From the NCBI GenBank assembly GCA_031554215.1, contig JAVBKF010000199.1, forward strand, positions 1 to 19,646: a stretch of 19,646 nt of DNA, in the 5' to 3' direction. The position numbers and the translations under genes were made by a program. Below are positions 13,311-19,646 of this stretch, in pieces. The notes beneath the pieces were generated by a model that had not been told where the DNA came from, ran no database searches, and saw only the letters and a list, made by a program, of their open reading frames with translations. The stretch comes from JAVBKE01 sp031554215 (GTDB lineage: Bacteria > Bacillota > Bacilli > JARBTR01). How positions within the stretch are numbered: the stretch's first letter is position 1; every line of letters begins with the position of its first letter.

Positions 13311-14474
13311 ATGAATTTACGATATAGATCATTTGATTTTACTTTAATTGTGGTGCCGATTCTATTAAGTATTTTCGGTGTTGTTATGGTGTATAGCGCC
13401 AGTATCTATTCAACAGTAGTTCGCCATGAAGTGGATAGTAACCTGTTCTTTACGAAGCAATTGACCTTCTTGATTATTTCACTTGTCGCCTTTTTCGTGA
13501 TGTCGAATGTGAATTATAAGTTATTCAAATCAAGCAAAATTCAGATTCCGATGGTGTTTAGTGCTATTTTAAGTTTGCTCTTGTTAATGGTTTTCGGGTC
13601 AGTTAAAGGAAATTCGCAGGGCTGGTTTGATTTCGGGATTATCAGTTTTCAACCTGCTGAGTTTTGTAAACTAGCGATTATTCTTTATTTGTCTGCTGCC
13701 TTCCACAATAAACAGCAATACATTAATGATATCAATCGCTCGTTAATGCCACCAGTGATTGTGCTAATTACCATCGCTTTCTTGATTCTGCAGCAGCCTG
13801 ATTTTGGGTCAGCAGCGATTATCTTGGCGATCGGATTCTGCATCATTATTTGTTCTGGACTCGACTGGAAGAAGATGTCCGTCATTATTGCTATTATTTT
13901 AATCATCCTCGGGAGCGCCTTGACGTTGTTGATTAAATTTCCTGATAAATTTATGACAGAGGAGCAGCAAGAGCGGATTACTGGTTATCTTCATCCTTTT
14001 GAAACAGGACAAGATGATGGTTATCAGTTAGTGGGTTCCTTACTAGCGATTGGGAATGGCGGGATGACAGGCGTTGGTTTTGGTGAGAGCACACAGAAGT
14101 ATGGCTATTTGCCAGAGGCGCACACCGACTCGATTATTGCTGTTATTGCCGAAGAATTTGGTTTCATCGGTGTTGCTTTTGTTCTTGGAAGTTTGCTTAC
14201 AATTGTTGTGAAGGGAACAATTGTGTCAATGCGGTGTAAAGATCCATTTGGTAGTATGGTCGCTATTGGTATTTCATCAATGATTGCCATTCAGGCATTT
14301 GTCAATTTAGGCGGAATGACAGGACTAATCCCGATTACAGGTGTTACTTTACCATTTGTAAGTTATGGCGGAACATCCTTATTGCTGACGTTCATTTCGA
14401 TGGGGATACTAGTGAATATTTCGATGCAGACAGAGCGACAGAGATTAAAATCAGGAGAAACTATTGTACAATAA
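13311..14474 (+). CDS. ftsW: FtsW/RodA family peptidoglycan glycosyltransferase
   Basis: This SEDS-family polymerase joins lipid II into glycan strands at the septum, working with a class B penicillin-binding protein. It has 387 residues with about ten membrane helices. Conserved features are VMVYSAS near the first helix, FQPAEFCKLAII (113-124), QQPDFGSAAI (161-170), and PEAHTDSIIAVIAEEFGF with the putative catalytic Asp at D273. The C-terminal GLIPITGVTLPFVSYGGTS is the family signature. AAGGAAGG lies about six bases before ATG 13311. The order ylaN-ftsW-pycA is the one found in Bacillus and Listeria, which supports FtsW over RodA. The N-terminal SEDS core alone would not separate them. The long structured leader suggests regulated expression. 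Confidence 0.93.
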   Translation: MNLRYRSFDFTLIVVPILLSIFGVVMVYSASIYSTVVRHEVDSNLFFTKQLTFLIISLVAFFVMSNVNYKLFKSSKIQIPMVFSAILSLLLLMVFGSVKGNSQGWFDFGIISFQPAEFCKLAIILYLSAAFHNKQQYINDINRSLMPPVIVLITIAFLILQQPDFGSAAIILAIGFCIIICSGLDWKKMSVIIAIILIILGSALTLLIKFPDKFMTEEQQERITGYLHPFETGQDDGYQLVGSLLAIGNGGMTGVGFGESTQKYGYLPEAHTDSIIAVIAEEFGFIGVAFVLGSLLTIVVKGTIVSMRCKDPFGSMVAIGISSMIAIQAFVNLGGMTGLIPITGVTLPFVSYGGTSLLLTFISMGILVNISMQTERQRLKSGETIVQ

Positions 14475-14511
14475 CCTTTTGTACATGCATAGAATTTGAT
14501 GATCCGAAAGG

Positions 14512-14561
14512 ATGGTGATAAGCAGTTATATTCTTGTATGAATAGGCTTTTTTATCACCAT
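14512..14561. repeat. Nested inverted repeat after ftsW
   Basis: ATGGTGATAA (14512-14521) is perfectly complementary to TTATCACCAT (14552-14561). Nested inside, TATTC (14529-14533) pairs with GAATA (14540-14544), followed by GGC and a T run. The inner stem alone could be a weak ftsW terminator. Confidence 0.55.
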
Positions 14562-14617
14562 ACTGCTAAGGGAATGAGTTTCAGTTATACGCACAAGCTA
14601 GAACGGGCTCTATAGTG

Positions 14618-14649
14618 GCACTTCAGAGTCCCTGATGAAGTGCTTTTTT
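14618..14649 (+). terminator. Rho-independent terminator upstream of pycA
   Basis: GCACTTCA (14618-14625) pairs perfectly with TGAAGTGC (14636-14643), followed by six T residues. It separates ftsW from pycA transcription. Confidence 0.85.
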
Positions 14650-14710
14650 CAGATACGCACAAAAAAATCCGAAAAGTTTTAAAAAAGCTACTCCTTTTGG
14701 GTTTTTACTG

Positions 14711-14716
14711 TATAAT
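14711..14716 (+). promoter_or_regulatory. Probable -10 element for pycA
   Basis: TATAAT lies about 60 bases before the pycA ATG and after a strong terminator, so a promoter is needed here. The -35 region has no good match. An imperfect inverted repeat directly upstream (14669-14701) could be a binding site. Confidence 0.45.
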
Positions 14717-14777
14717 TAGTATGTAATATTAGATAAATGTGTTATACGATTTACTACATAACGGAGGATGACATCCC

Positions 14778-17700
14778 ATGATGAAGAAAATTAGCAAGTT
14801 GTTGGTTGCGAATCGTGGCGAGATTGCGATTCGTGTAATGCGTGCAGCAAACGATTTAGGTATTAATACCGTTGCAGTTTATTCAAAAGAAGATGAAGTA
14901 TCGTTACACAGATTTAAAGCGGATGAGGCTTATTTAATTGGTGAAGGCATGAAGCCGACGGATGCTTATTTAGCGATTGAGCAGATGATTGCTATTGCAA
15001 AAGATACGAATTGTACTGCGATTCATCCGGGCTATGGTTTCTTATCCGAGAACCTTACATTTGCTAAGAGGTGTGAAGAAGAAGGGCTTGTTTTCGTTGG
15101 ACCGAGACCCGTTCATTTGGATATGTTTGGTGATAAGGTAAAGGCTAAGCAGCAAGCGATTCTGGCCGGGATTCCAACGATTCCTGGAAGTGATGGACCT
15201 GTTCAGTCGATAGCGGAGATTGTTGATTTTACAGCAAATCATGGTTTTCCGGTTATCATCAAGGCAACCCTTGGTGGTGGTGGTCGGGGCATGCGAATTG
15301 TTCGGAGTGAGGGCGAGATTGAGGAAGCATATAATCGTGCAACTTCGGAAGCGAAAGCATCATTTGGTAGTGATGAGGTCTATTGTGAACGCTTCATCGA
15401 AAATCCAAAACATATTGAGGTACAAATTCTCGGTGATTCGCATGGCAACCTTGTTCATTTGTATGAGCGTGATTGTTCAGTTCAGCGGCGCTATCAAAAA
15501 GTTGTTGAAGTAGCACCCTGTCAGTCGCTTTCTAATGAAATGCGTAAACGAATTTGTGATGCGGCTGTGGCGATAATGAAAAACGTCGAATATGTCAATG
15601 CTGGCACTGTTGAATTTCTCGTTGCTGGGGATTCGTTTTATTTTATTGAAGTCAACCCGCGTGTTCAGGTGGAGCACACGATTACTGAGATGATTACAGG
15701 AATTGATATTGTCCAATCACAAATTCTGATTGCTGAGGGACATTACTTGCATGAAGATTTTATCAAGATTCCCGTGCAAGAAGAGATTACGATGAGTGGC
15801 TTTGCCATTCAGTGCCGGATTACAACTGAGGATCCAATTAATAATTTTATGCCGGATGCTGGTAAGATTACTTCTTATCGTGCTCCAGGTGGTTTTGGTG
15901 TCAGACTAGATGGTTGTAATTGCTATACCGGTGCCGAGATTAGTCCATATTATGATTCTTTATTAGTGAAGATTTCCGTATCGGGAATGAGTTTTGAGCA
16001 GGCAGCACGTAAAATGTACCGGGGGCTTTGTGAGTTCCGAATTCGTGGCCTCAAGACGAACATTCAGTTTCTTGAAAATGTTTGTGTTCATCCAGACTTT
16101 ATTTCCGGACATTATGATACTTCCTTTATTGATAAGGCGCCAGAATTGTTTCAGTTTATCACGGAGAAAGATATTGGTACAAAGTTCCTATCGTACATTG
16201 GTAATGTGACGATTAACGGTTTTCCCGGGATTGGTCAGGTGGAGAAGCCAGCATTCGCTGTACGGATGCCAAAAGAGATTGACCCGGCGGCGGTTGTCCA
16301 GACTGGTACGAAGCAAATATTAGATACAGAGGGGCCTGATGGTCTTGTAAAGTGGATACATAATCAGGACCATGTGCTACTAACTGATACGACGTTCCGT
16401 GATGCGCACCAATCACTGCTGGCAACGAGAGTGCGTACAAAGGATTTACTTGCGATTTCAAGGCAAACAGCAATGATGTTGCCTGATTTATTTTCAATGG
16501 AAGTCTGGGGCGGAGCAACATTTGACACTGCTTATCGGTTCCTAAAGGAAGACCCGTGGGTTCGTCTCCGGGAAATGCGTAAGCTAATTCCAAATCATTT
16601 ATTACAAATGTTACTTCGTGGTTCAAATGCAGTTGGCTATTCCAACTACCCGGACAACGTCACGCGGGCATTTGTCAGCCACTCGGCAGCAGCAGGTGTC
16701 GATGTCTTCCGGATTTTCGACAGTCTGAACTGGACTCGGGGGATGGAAGTAGCCATTGATGCCGTGCGCCAAGAGAACCGGATTGCCGAAGCGACTATTT
16801 GTTATACAGGAGACTTGCTCGATCCGCATAGGCCAAAATTCGATATCCATTATTATAAAAAAATGGCGAAAGAGCTTGAGGCATGTGGTGCTCATATCTT
16901 AGCGATCAAAGATATGGCTGGACTCATTAAACCAGAAGCGGCTTACCGTTTAATTTCTGAGTTAAAAGAAACAGTTTCGATTCCTATTCATCTGCATACG
17001 CATGATACCAGTGGTAATGGGATTATGATGTACGCCCGTGCGATTGAAGCGGGTGTAGATATTGTCGATACGGCAATTGGTTCAATGGCAGGAATGACTG
17101 CGCAGCCTAGTATGAACTCCTTGTATTACGCATTAGCGGGGACAGCACGTAGACCAGAGCTGGACATAGGGGCGGCTGAATCGCTCTCGAATTATTGGGA
17201 AGATGTTCGCCGCTATTATGGGGCGTTTGAATCGGGGATGAAGTCACCTCACTCAGAAGTATATGCCCATGAAATGCCGGGCGGTCAGTACTCGAACCTA
17301 CAGCAACAAGCGATTGGTGTTGGGCTCGGTGAACAGTTTGGTGATGTCAAGAAAATGTACAGTTATGTCAATCAAATGTTCGGCGACATTGTCAAAGTGA
17401 CACCTTCATCGAAGGTTGTTGGTGATATGGCACTGTTTATGCTACAGAATCAATTAACTGAAGAAAAGATTTTGCAATCGAATGGGTCGATTAGCTTCCC
17501 TGACTCAGTCATTGAAATGATGGAAGGCTATCTTGGGCAGCCGGAAGGTGGTTGGCCGAAACCAGTGCAGAAAGCGATTCTCGGAGATAAGAAGCCGTTT
17601 GTCACAAGACCTGGTGAACTGTTAGCACCTATCGATTTCATGGCAGTGAGAGAAGAAATCAGCACTTTCAAGAATCCGGTTACGGATGACGATGTGCTCG

Positions 17701-18218
17701 CTTACATTATGTACCCGAAGGTTTTTAAAGAGTATGTGAAAGTCACTGATATTTATGGCGATGTGTCGCTACTCGATACGCCGACTTTCCATCATGGCAT
17801 GCGTTTAGGTGAGAAACTGACCATCTATATTCATAAGGGAAGATCCATTGAGGTGAAGCTGAATTCAATTGGTTATATCAAAGAAGATGGCACGAGAACA
17901 CTCTACTTTGATATGAACGGACAATCTCGTCAAGTAAGGATTAGTGATGACAGTGTCGTTTCAACAATCGTGACGAAGCAAAAAGCAGAAGCAGGAAACC
18001 CATACCAAATTGGTGCCAGTATGCCAGGGATGGTACTCAAGGTGCAGGTTGAACGAGGTCAAACAGTTGTTAAAGGGCAGCATCTAATCGTAACAGAGGC
18101 AATGAAAATGGAAACGACTGTGCAAGCGCCATTTGACGGTGTGATTGATCAGATTTTCGTTGCGAACGGTGAGGTGATTAATCCCGGTGATTTGATGGTC
18201 TCATTTGTCAAACTGTGA
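14778..18218 (+). CDS. pycA: Pyruvate carboxylase
   Basis: This biotin enzyme makes oxaloacetate from pyruvate, bicarbonate and ATP, the main anaplerotic step in Bacillales. At 1146 residues it is a full-length single-chain enzyme. The biotin carboxylase part (about 1-455) has LLVANRGEIAIRVMRAA, the ATP-grasp loop KATLGGGGRGM (K162 to M172), and NPRVQVEHTITE. The carboxyltransferase barrel begins at TTFRDAHQS (D542). It has the catalytic lysine K711 in AIKDMAG and the metal ligands H740 and H742 in HLHTHD. The PYC/allosteric region follows (about 820-1020). The biotinyl domain has K1110 in EAMKMET as the biotin attachment site. GGAGG lies ten bases before ATG 14778; the next codon is also ATG. 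It is preceded by its own terminator-bounded promoter region. Confidence 0.98.
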   Translation: MMKKISKLLVANRGEIAIRVMRAANDLGINTVAVYSKEDEVSLHRFKADEAYLIGEGMKPTDAYLAIEQMIAIAKDTNCTAIHPGYGFLSENLTFAKRCEEEGLVFVGPRPVHLDMFGDKVKAKQQAILAGIPTIPGSDGPVQSIAEIVDFTANHGFPVIIKATLGGGGRGMRIVRSEGEIEEAYNRATSEAKASFGSDEVYCERFIENPKHIEVQILGDSHGNLVHLYERDCSVQRRYQKVVEVAPCQSLSNEMRKRICDAAVAIMKNVEYVNAGTVEFLVAGDSFYFIEVNPRVQVEHTITEMITGIDIVQSQILIAEGHYLHEDFIKIPVQEEITMSGFAIQCRITTEDPINNFMPDAGKITSYRAPGGFGVRLDGCNCYTGAEISPYYDSLLVKISVSGMSFEQAARKMYRGLCEFRIRGLKTNIQFLENVCVHPDFISGHYDTSFIDKAPELFQFITEKDIGTKFLSYIGNVTINGFPGIGQVEKPAFAVRMPKEIDPAAVVQTGTKQILDTEGPDGLVKWIHNQDHVLLTDTTFRDAHQSLLATRVRTKDLLAISRQTAMMLPDLFSMEVWGGATFDTAYRFLKEDPWVRLREMRKLIPNHLLQMLLRGSNAVGYSNYPDNVTRAFVSHSAAAGVDVFRIFDSLNWTRGMEVAIDAVRQENRIAEATICYTGDLLDPHRPKFDIHYYKKMAKELEACGAHILAIKDMAGLIKPEAAYRLISELKETVSIPIHLHTHDTSGNGIMMYARAIEAGVDIVDTAIGSMAGMTAQPSMNSLYYALAGTARRPELDIGAAESLSNYWEDVRRYYGAFESGMKSPHSEVYAHEMPGGQYSNLQQQAIGVGLGEQFGDVKKMYSYVNQMFGDIVKVTPSSKVVGDMALFMLQNQLTEEKILQSNGSISFPDSVIEMMEGYLGQPEGGWPKPVQKAILGDKKPFVTRPGELLAPIDFMAVREEISTFKNPVTDDDVLAYIMYPKVFKEYVKVTDIYGDVSLLDTPTFHHGMRLGEKLTIYIHKGRSIEVKLNSIGYIKEDGTRTLYFDMNGQSRQVRISDDSVVSTIVTKQKAEAGNPYQIGASMPGMVLKVQVERGQTVVKGQHLIVTEAMKMETTVQAPFDGVIDQIFVANGEVINPGDLMVSFVKL

Positions 18219-18396
18219 TGGTTTGCGAGCTAACCCCTGTACTGGTAATGCCACGGTAAGGGGGCTGCCTGCGAGAAAACTTGTGACCTAAGGTTTTGTA
18301 GCGGATATTAGTTGTGGATTTCGCATCATGCCCGCTGGTTTTGATATTCGATGCGGAAAATGAGTTGCAGTCAGGCTTCAATCTTGTTTCATGGAA

Positions 18397-18463
18397 AAAA
18401 CGGCAGATCATTTTTCCTTAATGTGGATTCTTGTAACATTAAGGAAAAGGTGACTGCCGTTTT
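18397..18463. terminator. Very long hairpin downstream of pycA
   Basis: The outer stem AAAACGGCAG (18397-18406) pairs with CTGCCGTTTT (18454-18463). The inner stem TTTTCCTTAATGT (18412-18424) pairs with ACATTAAGGAAAA (18436-18448) around an 11-base loop. A five-by-five partly paired joint separates the two stems. The T-rich 3' side (TTTTGTTGTTTTC) makes it a plausible pycA terminator, although it is 180 bases past the stop. Confidence 0.65.
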
Positions 18464-18660
18464 GTTGTTTTCATGACTGGTAGGAATAATTGAGTCCGAT
18501 CATGACACAAACAATCGCAATAAAAGAACCTGTAGAAGGGAAAGATTTACTCAAAGTCATACTTTACTAAAATAAATATATTGAAAATAAAATAAAACAG
18601 GTAGAATCGGCTACGCAATTGTAAAAATATACAATAAATGTTTGATTTGTATTGATAAAT

Positions 18661-18684
18661 GAGAAATGAGAAATGAGAAATGAG
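18661..18684 (+). repeat. Short tandem repeat GAGAAAT
   Basis: There are three exact copies of GAGAAAT followed by GAG. Such a repeat can vary in copy number by slippage. It lies in non-coding DNA about 300 bases before the next promoter. Confidence 0.85.
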
Positions 18685-18687
18685 TAG

Positions 18688-18914
18688 ACAGAATTGCTAG
18701 AAAAATGTTTAGAACAAAATGGTATTTCGGCTGGTGAGATCCGAGTATGACTAAAATAGTCTGCCTACTTTAAGGGCGTTGAACATTTCTTTACGATATT
18801 AATCGGACATTAGAGAAAAATGTTGAGAGTTTTGATGGATCAGATACACATGATTCGTTCGTCAGATGGATTAAAAATAGCAAACTAGATTTACCTTGTC
18901 AACGCTCGTATTAG
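18688..18914 (+). pseudogene. Possible frame-broken coding remnant
   Basis: One phase at 18691-18747 reads ELLEKCLEQNGISAGEIRV and then stops. Further on, another phase is open over 43 codons (18783-18911) and contains LEKNVESFDGSDTH and DSFVRWIKNSKLDL. Between them SAYFKGVEHFFTILIGH is read in the first phase. The residue composition looks like protein-coding sequence interrupted by stops and shifts. I cannot name the original gene, and chance is possible. Confidence 0.25.
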
Positions 18915-18915
18915 G

Positions 18916-18932
18916 ATGTTTTCGTAAAACAT
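18916..18932. promoter_or_regulatory. Inverted repeat upstream of the final operon (operator candidate)
   Basis: ATGTTTT, CGT, AAAACAT forms a perfect 7+3+7 inverted repeat. It lies 24 bases upstream of the proposed -35 of the operon at the right end. The binding factor is unknown. Confidence 0.4.
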
Positions 18933-18955
18933 TTCAAAATATTTCAAGAAAACCG

Positions 18956-18984
18956 TTGTTATAAACAATATTATATGGTCTAAT
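18956..18984 (+). promoter_or_regulatory. Promoter of the right-end operon
   Basis: TTGTTA (18956-18961), a 17-base spacer and TCTAAT (18979-18984) lie about 58 bases before the first start codon. Further AT-rich -10-like sequences overlap, so the exact element is uncertain. Confidence 0.5.
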
Positions 18985-19042
18985 AGTCTTTTAAAGCATA
19001 AAAAAACAAAAAAATTACAAAAAGTAGAAAGAGAAGGTGACT

Positions 19043-19342
19043 ATGAGTACATCTGAAAAAATTCTAATCGATTCAGAAGCTTTCAGGACGGCAAGTGACT
19101 TATTGCAAGAGGGTATTACTGAGTTTGAGCCATTCGGTGATGGATATATTGGTGATATACGCGAACTCCTATCGACTTCAGACTCAGAATTTATCAGCGC
19201 AATTGATGATACATTAAACACAATGGAGGATACAAAAGCGCCCGAATTAATCAACAATTTAAAAACATTTCATAGGTATTTGAACCAAGTACTTGATGAG
19301 ATGATAGAGCTTGACGCCGTACTTGTGAAAAAGGAAGGGTGA
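19043..19342 (+). CDS. Small acidic helical protein, possible type VII secretion partner
   Basis: I do not recognise this 99-residue protein by sequence. It is acidic and predicted mostly helical: one helical stretch at about residues 8-25 (SEAFRTASDLLQEGITEF), a glycine-containing turn (FGDGYIGD, 30-37), then a second long helical stretch from about 50 to 96. This helix-turn-helix plan of about 100 residues, with no signal peptide and no enzyme motif, is that of WXG100-like proteins. It is also that of the small partners encoded ahead of LXG toxins, although the central residue pair here is not WxG. ATG 19043 follows AAGG by five bases. A GTG two codons earlier falls inside that site. The next gene starts eight bases after the stop, so they are co-transcribed. 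Confidence 0.7.
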   Translation: MSTSEKILIDSEAFRTASDLLQEGITEFEPFGDGYIGDIRELLSTSDSEFISAIDDTLNTMEDTKAPELINNLKTFHRYLNQVLDEMIELDAVLVKKEG

Positions 19343-19349
19343 CGAACGG

Positions 19350-19562
19350 GTGAGTAAACAATATACATACGAATTCTGCCAAAAGAAGCTTGGCAATTAC
19401 TTTGAACAAATTCAGGATACAAGAAGTTCAGTAACAGAGAATTTAAACGAAATGGATTTTGCAAATGTACATGCGAGGGCTGTGATGGAGGAAGTGGTAG
19501 ATGAAATTGTTTCTACACTGAATAAACTCGAGTCCGAACTAGAATATGTCCGTTTCCGTTAA
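19350..19562 (+). CDS. Small helical protein, second gene of the right-end operon
   Basis: This 70-residue protein is of unknown function. It is charged and heptad-rich: YTYEFCQKKLGNYFEQIQD, then a long C-terminal helix (AVMEEVVDEIVSTLNKLESELEYVRF) that could form a coiled coil. No signal peptide, membrane helix or catalytic motif is visible. The start is GTG 19350, with AAGGGTGA overlapping the stop of the previous gene. The next gene begins 16 bases after the stop. Two small helical proteins followed by a further gene in tight order is how LXG-type type VII effector operons of Firmicutes are arranged, for example ywqH-ywqI-ywqJ in B. subtilis. The assignment is by arrangement only. Confidence 0.7.
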   Translation: MSKQYTYEFCQKKLGNYFEQIQDTRSSVTENLNEMDFANVHARAVMEEVVDEIVSTLNKLESELEYVRFR

Positions 19563-19578
19563 AGTGAGGTGAGTAGGA

Positions 19579-19646
19579 ATGACGATTGTACTGGATAATG
19601 AGATTTTAGAAGAAGTTATCACGAAGCTAGGAAACTATTTAGCCGC
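19579..19646 (+). CDS. Third gene of the right-end operon (cut by window end)
   Basis: Only the first 22 codons are visible, reading MTIVLDNEILEEVITKLGNY and onward. GAGGTGA lies seven bases before the ATG, a strong ribosome binding site. The fragment is helical in character. Its KLGNY resembles KLGNY in the preceding protein. By position it could be the LXG toxin or a third small partner; the fragment is too short to decide. Confidence 0.6.
   Translation, partial: MTIVLDNEILEEVITKLGNYLA

Larger units (their letters stand above)
14475..14777. other. ftsW-pycA intergenic region
   Basis: These 303 bases hold no gene. They contain a nested inverted repeat (14512-14561), a clear terminator (14618-14649), an imperfect inverted repeat CCGAAAAG/CTTTTGGG (14669-14676/14694-14701) and a TATAAT (14711-14716) for pycA. 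Confidence 0.6.
18219..19042. other. Long AT-rich stretch without an intact gene
   Basis: These 824 bases hold a hairpin at 18234-18263 (CCCCT...AGGGG, no T tail), a very long hairpin at 18397-18463, a 22-codon open frame at 18502-18570, a 7-bp tandem repeat at 18661-18684, and short coding-like fragments in shifted frames at 18688-18914. A 17-base inverted repeat (18916-18932) and a promoter for the next operon follow. From about 18480 the sequence looks clearly more AT-rich than the housekeeping part. Confidence 0.6.

Noticed and set aside
13311..14474. RodA or SpoVE instead of FtsW
   Set aside because: The SEDS core does not decide, but the ylaN-ftsW-pycA neighbourhood is the conserved FtsW locus.
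16213..16626. 137-codon minus-strand frame inside pycA
   Set aside because: It lies wholly opposite the carboxyltransferase domain of pycA, and its composition is explained by the complementary strand.
18234..18263. pycA terminator directly after the stop codon
   Set aside because: A hairpin is present (CCCCT/AGGGG) but it is followed by GCTGCC and no T run.

Overview
The window is a chromosomal segment of a low-to-moderate GC Gram-positive bacterium of the order Bacillales. The gene content points there: LexA with a divergent YneA, YnzC-like DUF896, bacilliredoxin BrxB, RNase HIII, ZapA/CvpA/MutS2 and YlaL/YlaN/FtsW/PycA. Many genes have AGG-rich ribosome binding sites, and several probable GTG starts occur. 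The run lexA-yneA-DUF896-tkt without the resolvase gene yneB resembles Listeriaceae more than Bacillus subtilis, but the species cannot be named from this sequence.

Layout. (1) 1-1697: the 3' end of an oligopeptide ABC transporter operon, two permeases in appB-appC order, closed by a terminator. (2) 1865-3693: the SOS control region. lexA (minus) and yneA (plus) diverge from an intergenic region with four LexA-box-like sites, followed by a DUF896 gene. (3) 3784-6383: transketolase, then brxB with its own strong promoter. (4) 6676-6978: a small zinc-ribbon membrane protein. (5) 7179-9008: rnhC (minus) divergent from zapA-cvpA (plus). (6) 9357-11714: mutS2, with the polX gene that normally lies between cvpA and mutS2 absent. 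(7) 11715-12110: a low-information stretch with a possible decayed small membrane protein and a good promoter. (8) 12111-18218: ylaL, ylaN, ftsW and pycA in the conserved Bacillus/Listeria order. (9) 18219-19042: about 820 bases without an intact gene, holding a very long hairpin, a short tandem repeat and fragments that look like broken coding sequence. (10) 19043 to the end: an operon starting with two small acidic, probably helical proteins and the first codons of a third. Its layout resembles loci encoding type VII secretion (LXG) effectors and their partners.

Most genes are housekeeping: DNA damage control (lexA, yneA, mutS2, rnhC), cell division (yneA as inhibitor, zapA, ftsW), central carbon metabolism (tkt, pycA), thiol redox repair (brxB) and iron control (ylaN). 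The part most likely to be accessory, and the best candidate for something poorly described, is the right end (about 18480-19646). The non-coding structures worth attention are the leader of ftsW, the 20-bp-arm hairpin in front of mutS2 and the four-box SOS control region. No tRNA, rRNA, CRISPR array or recognisable insertion sequence was seen.
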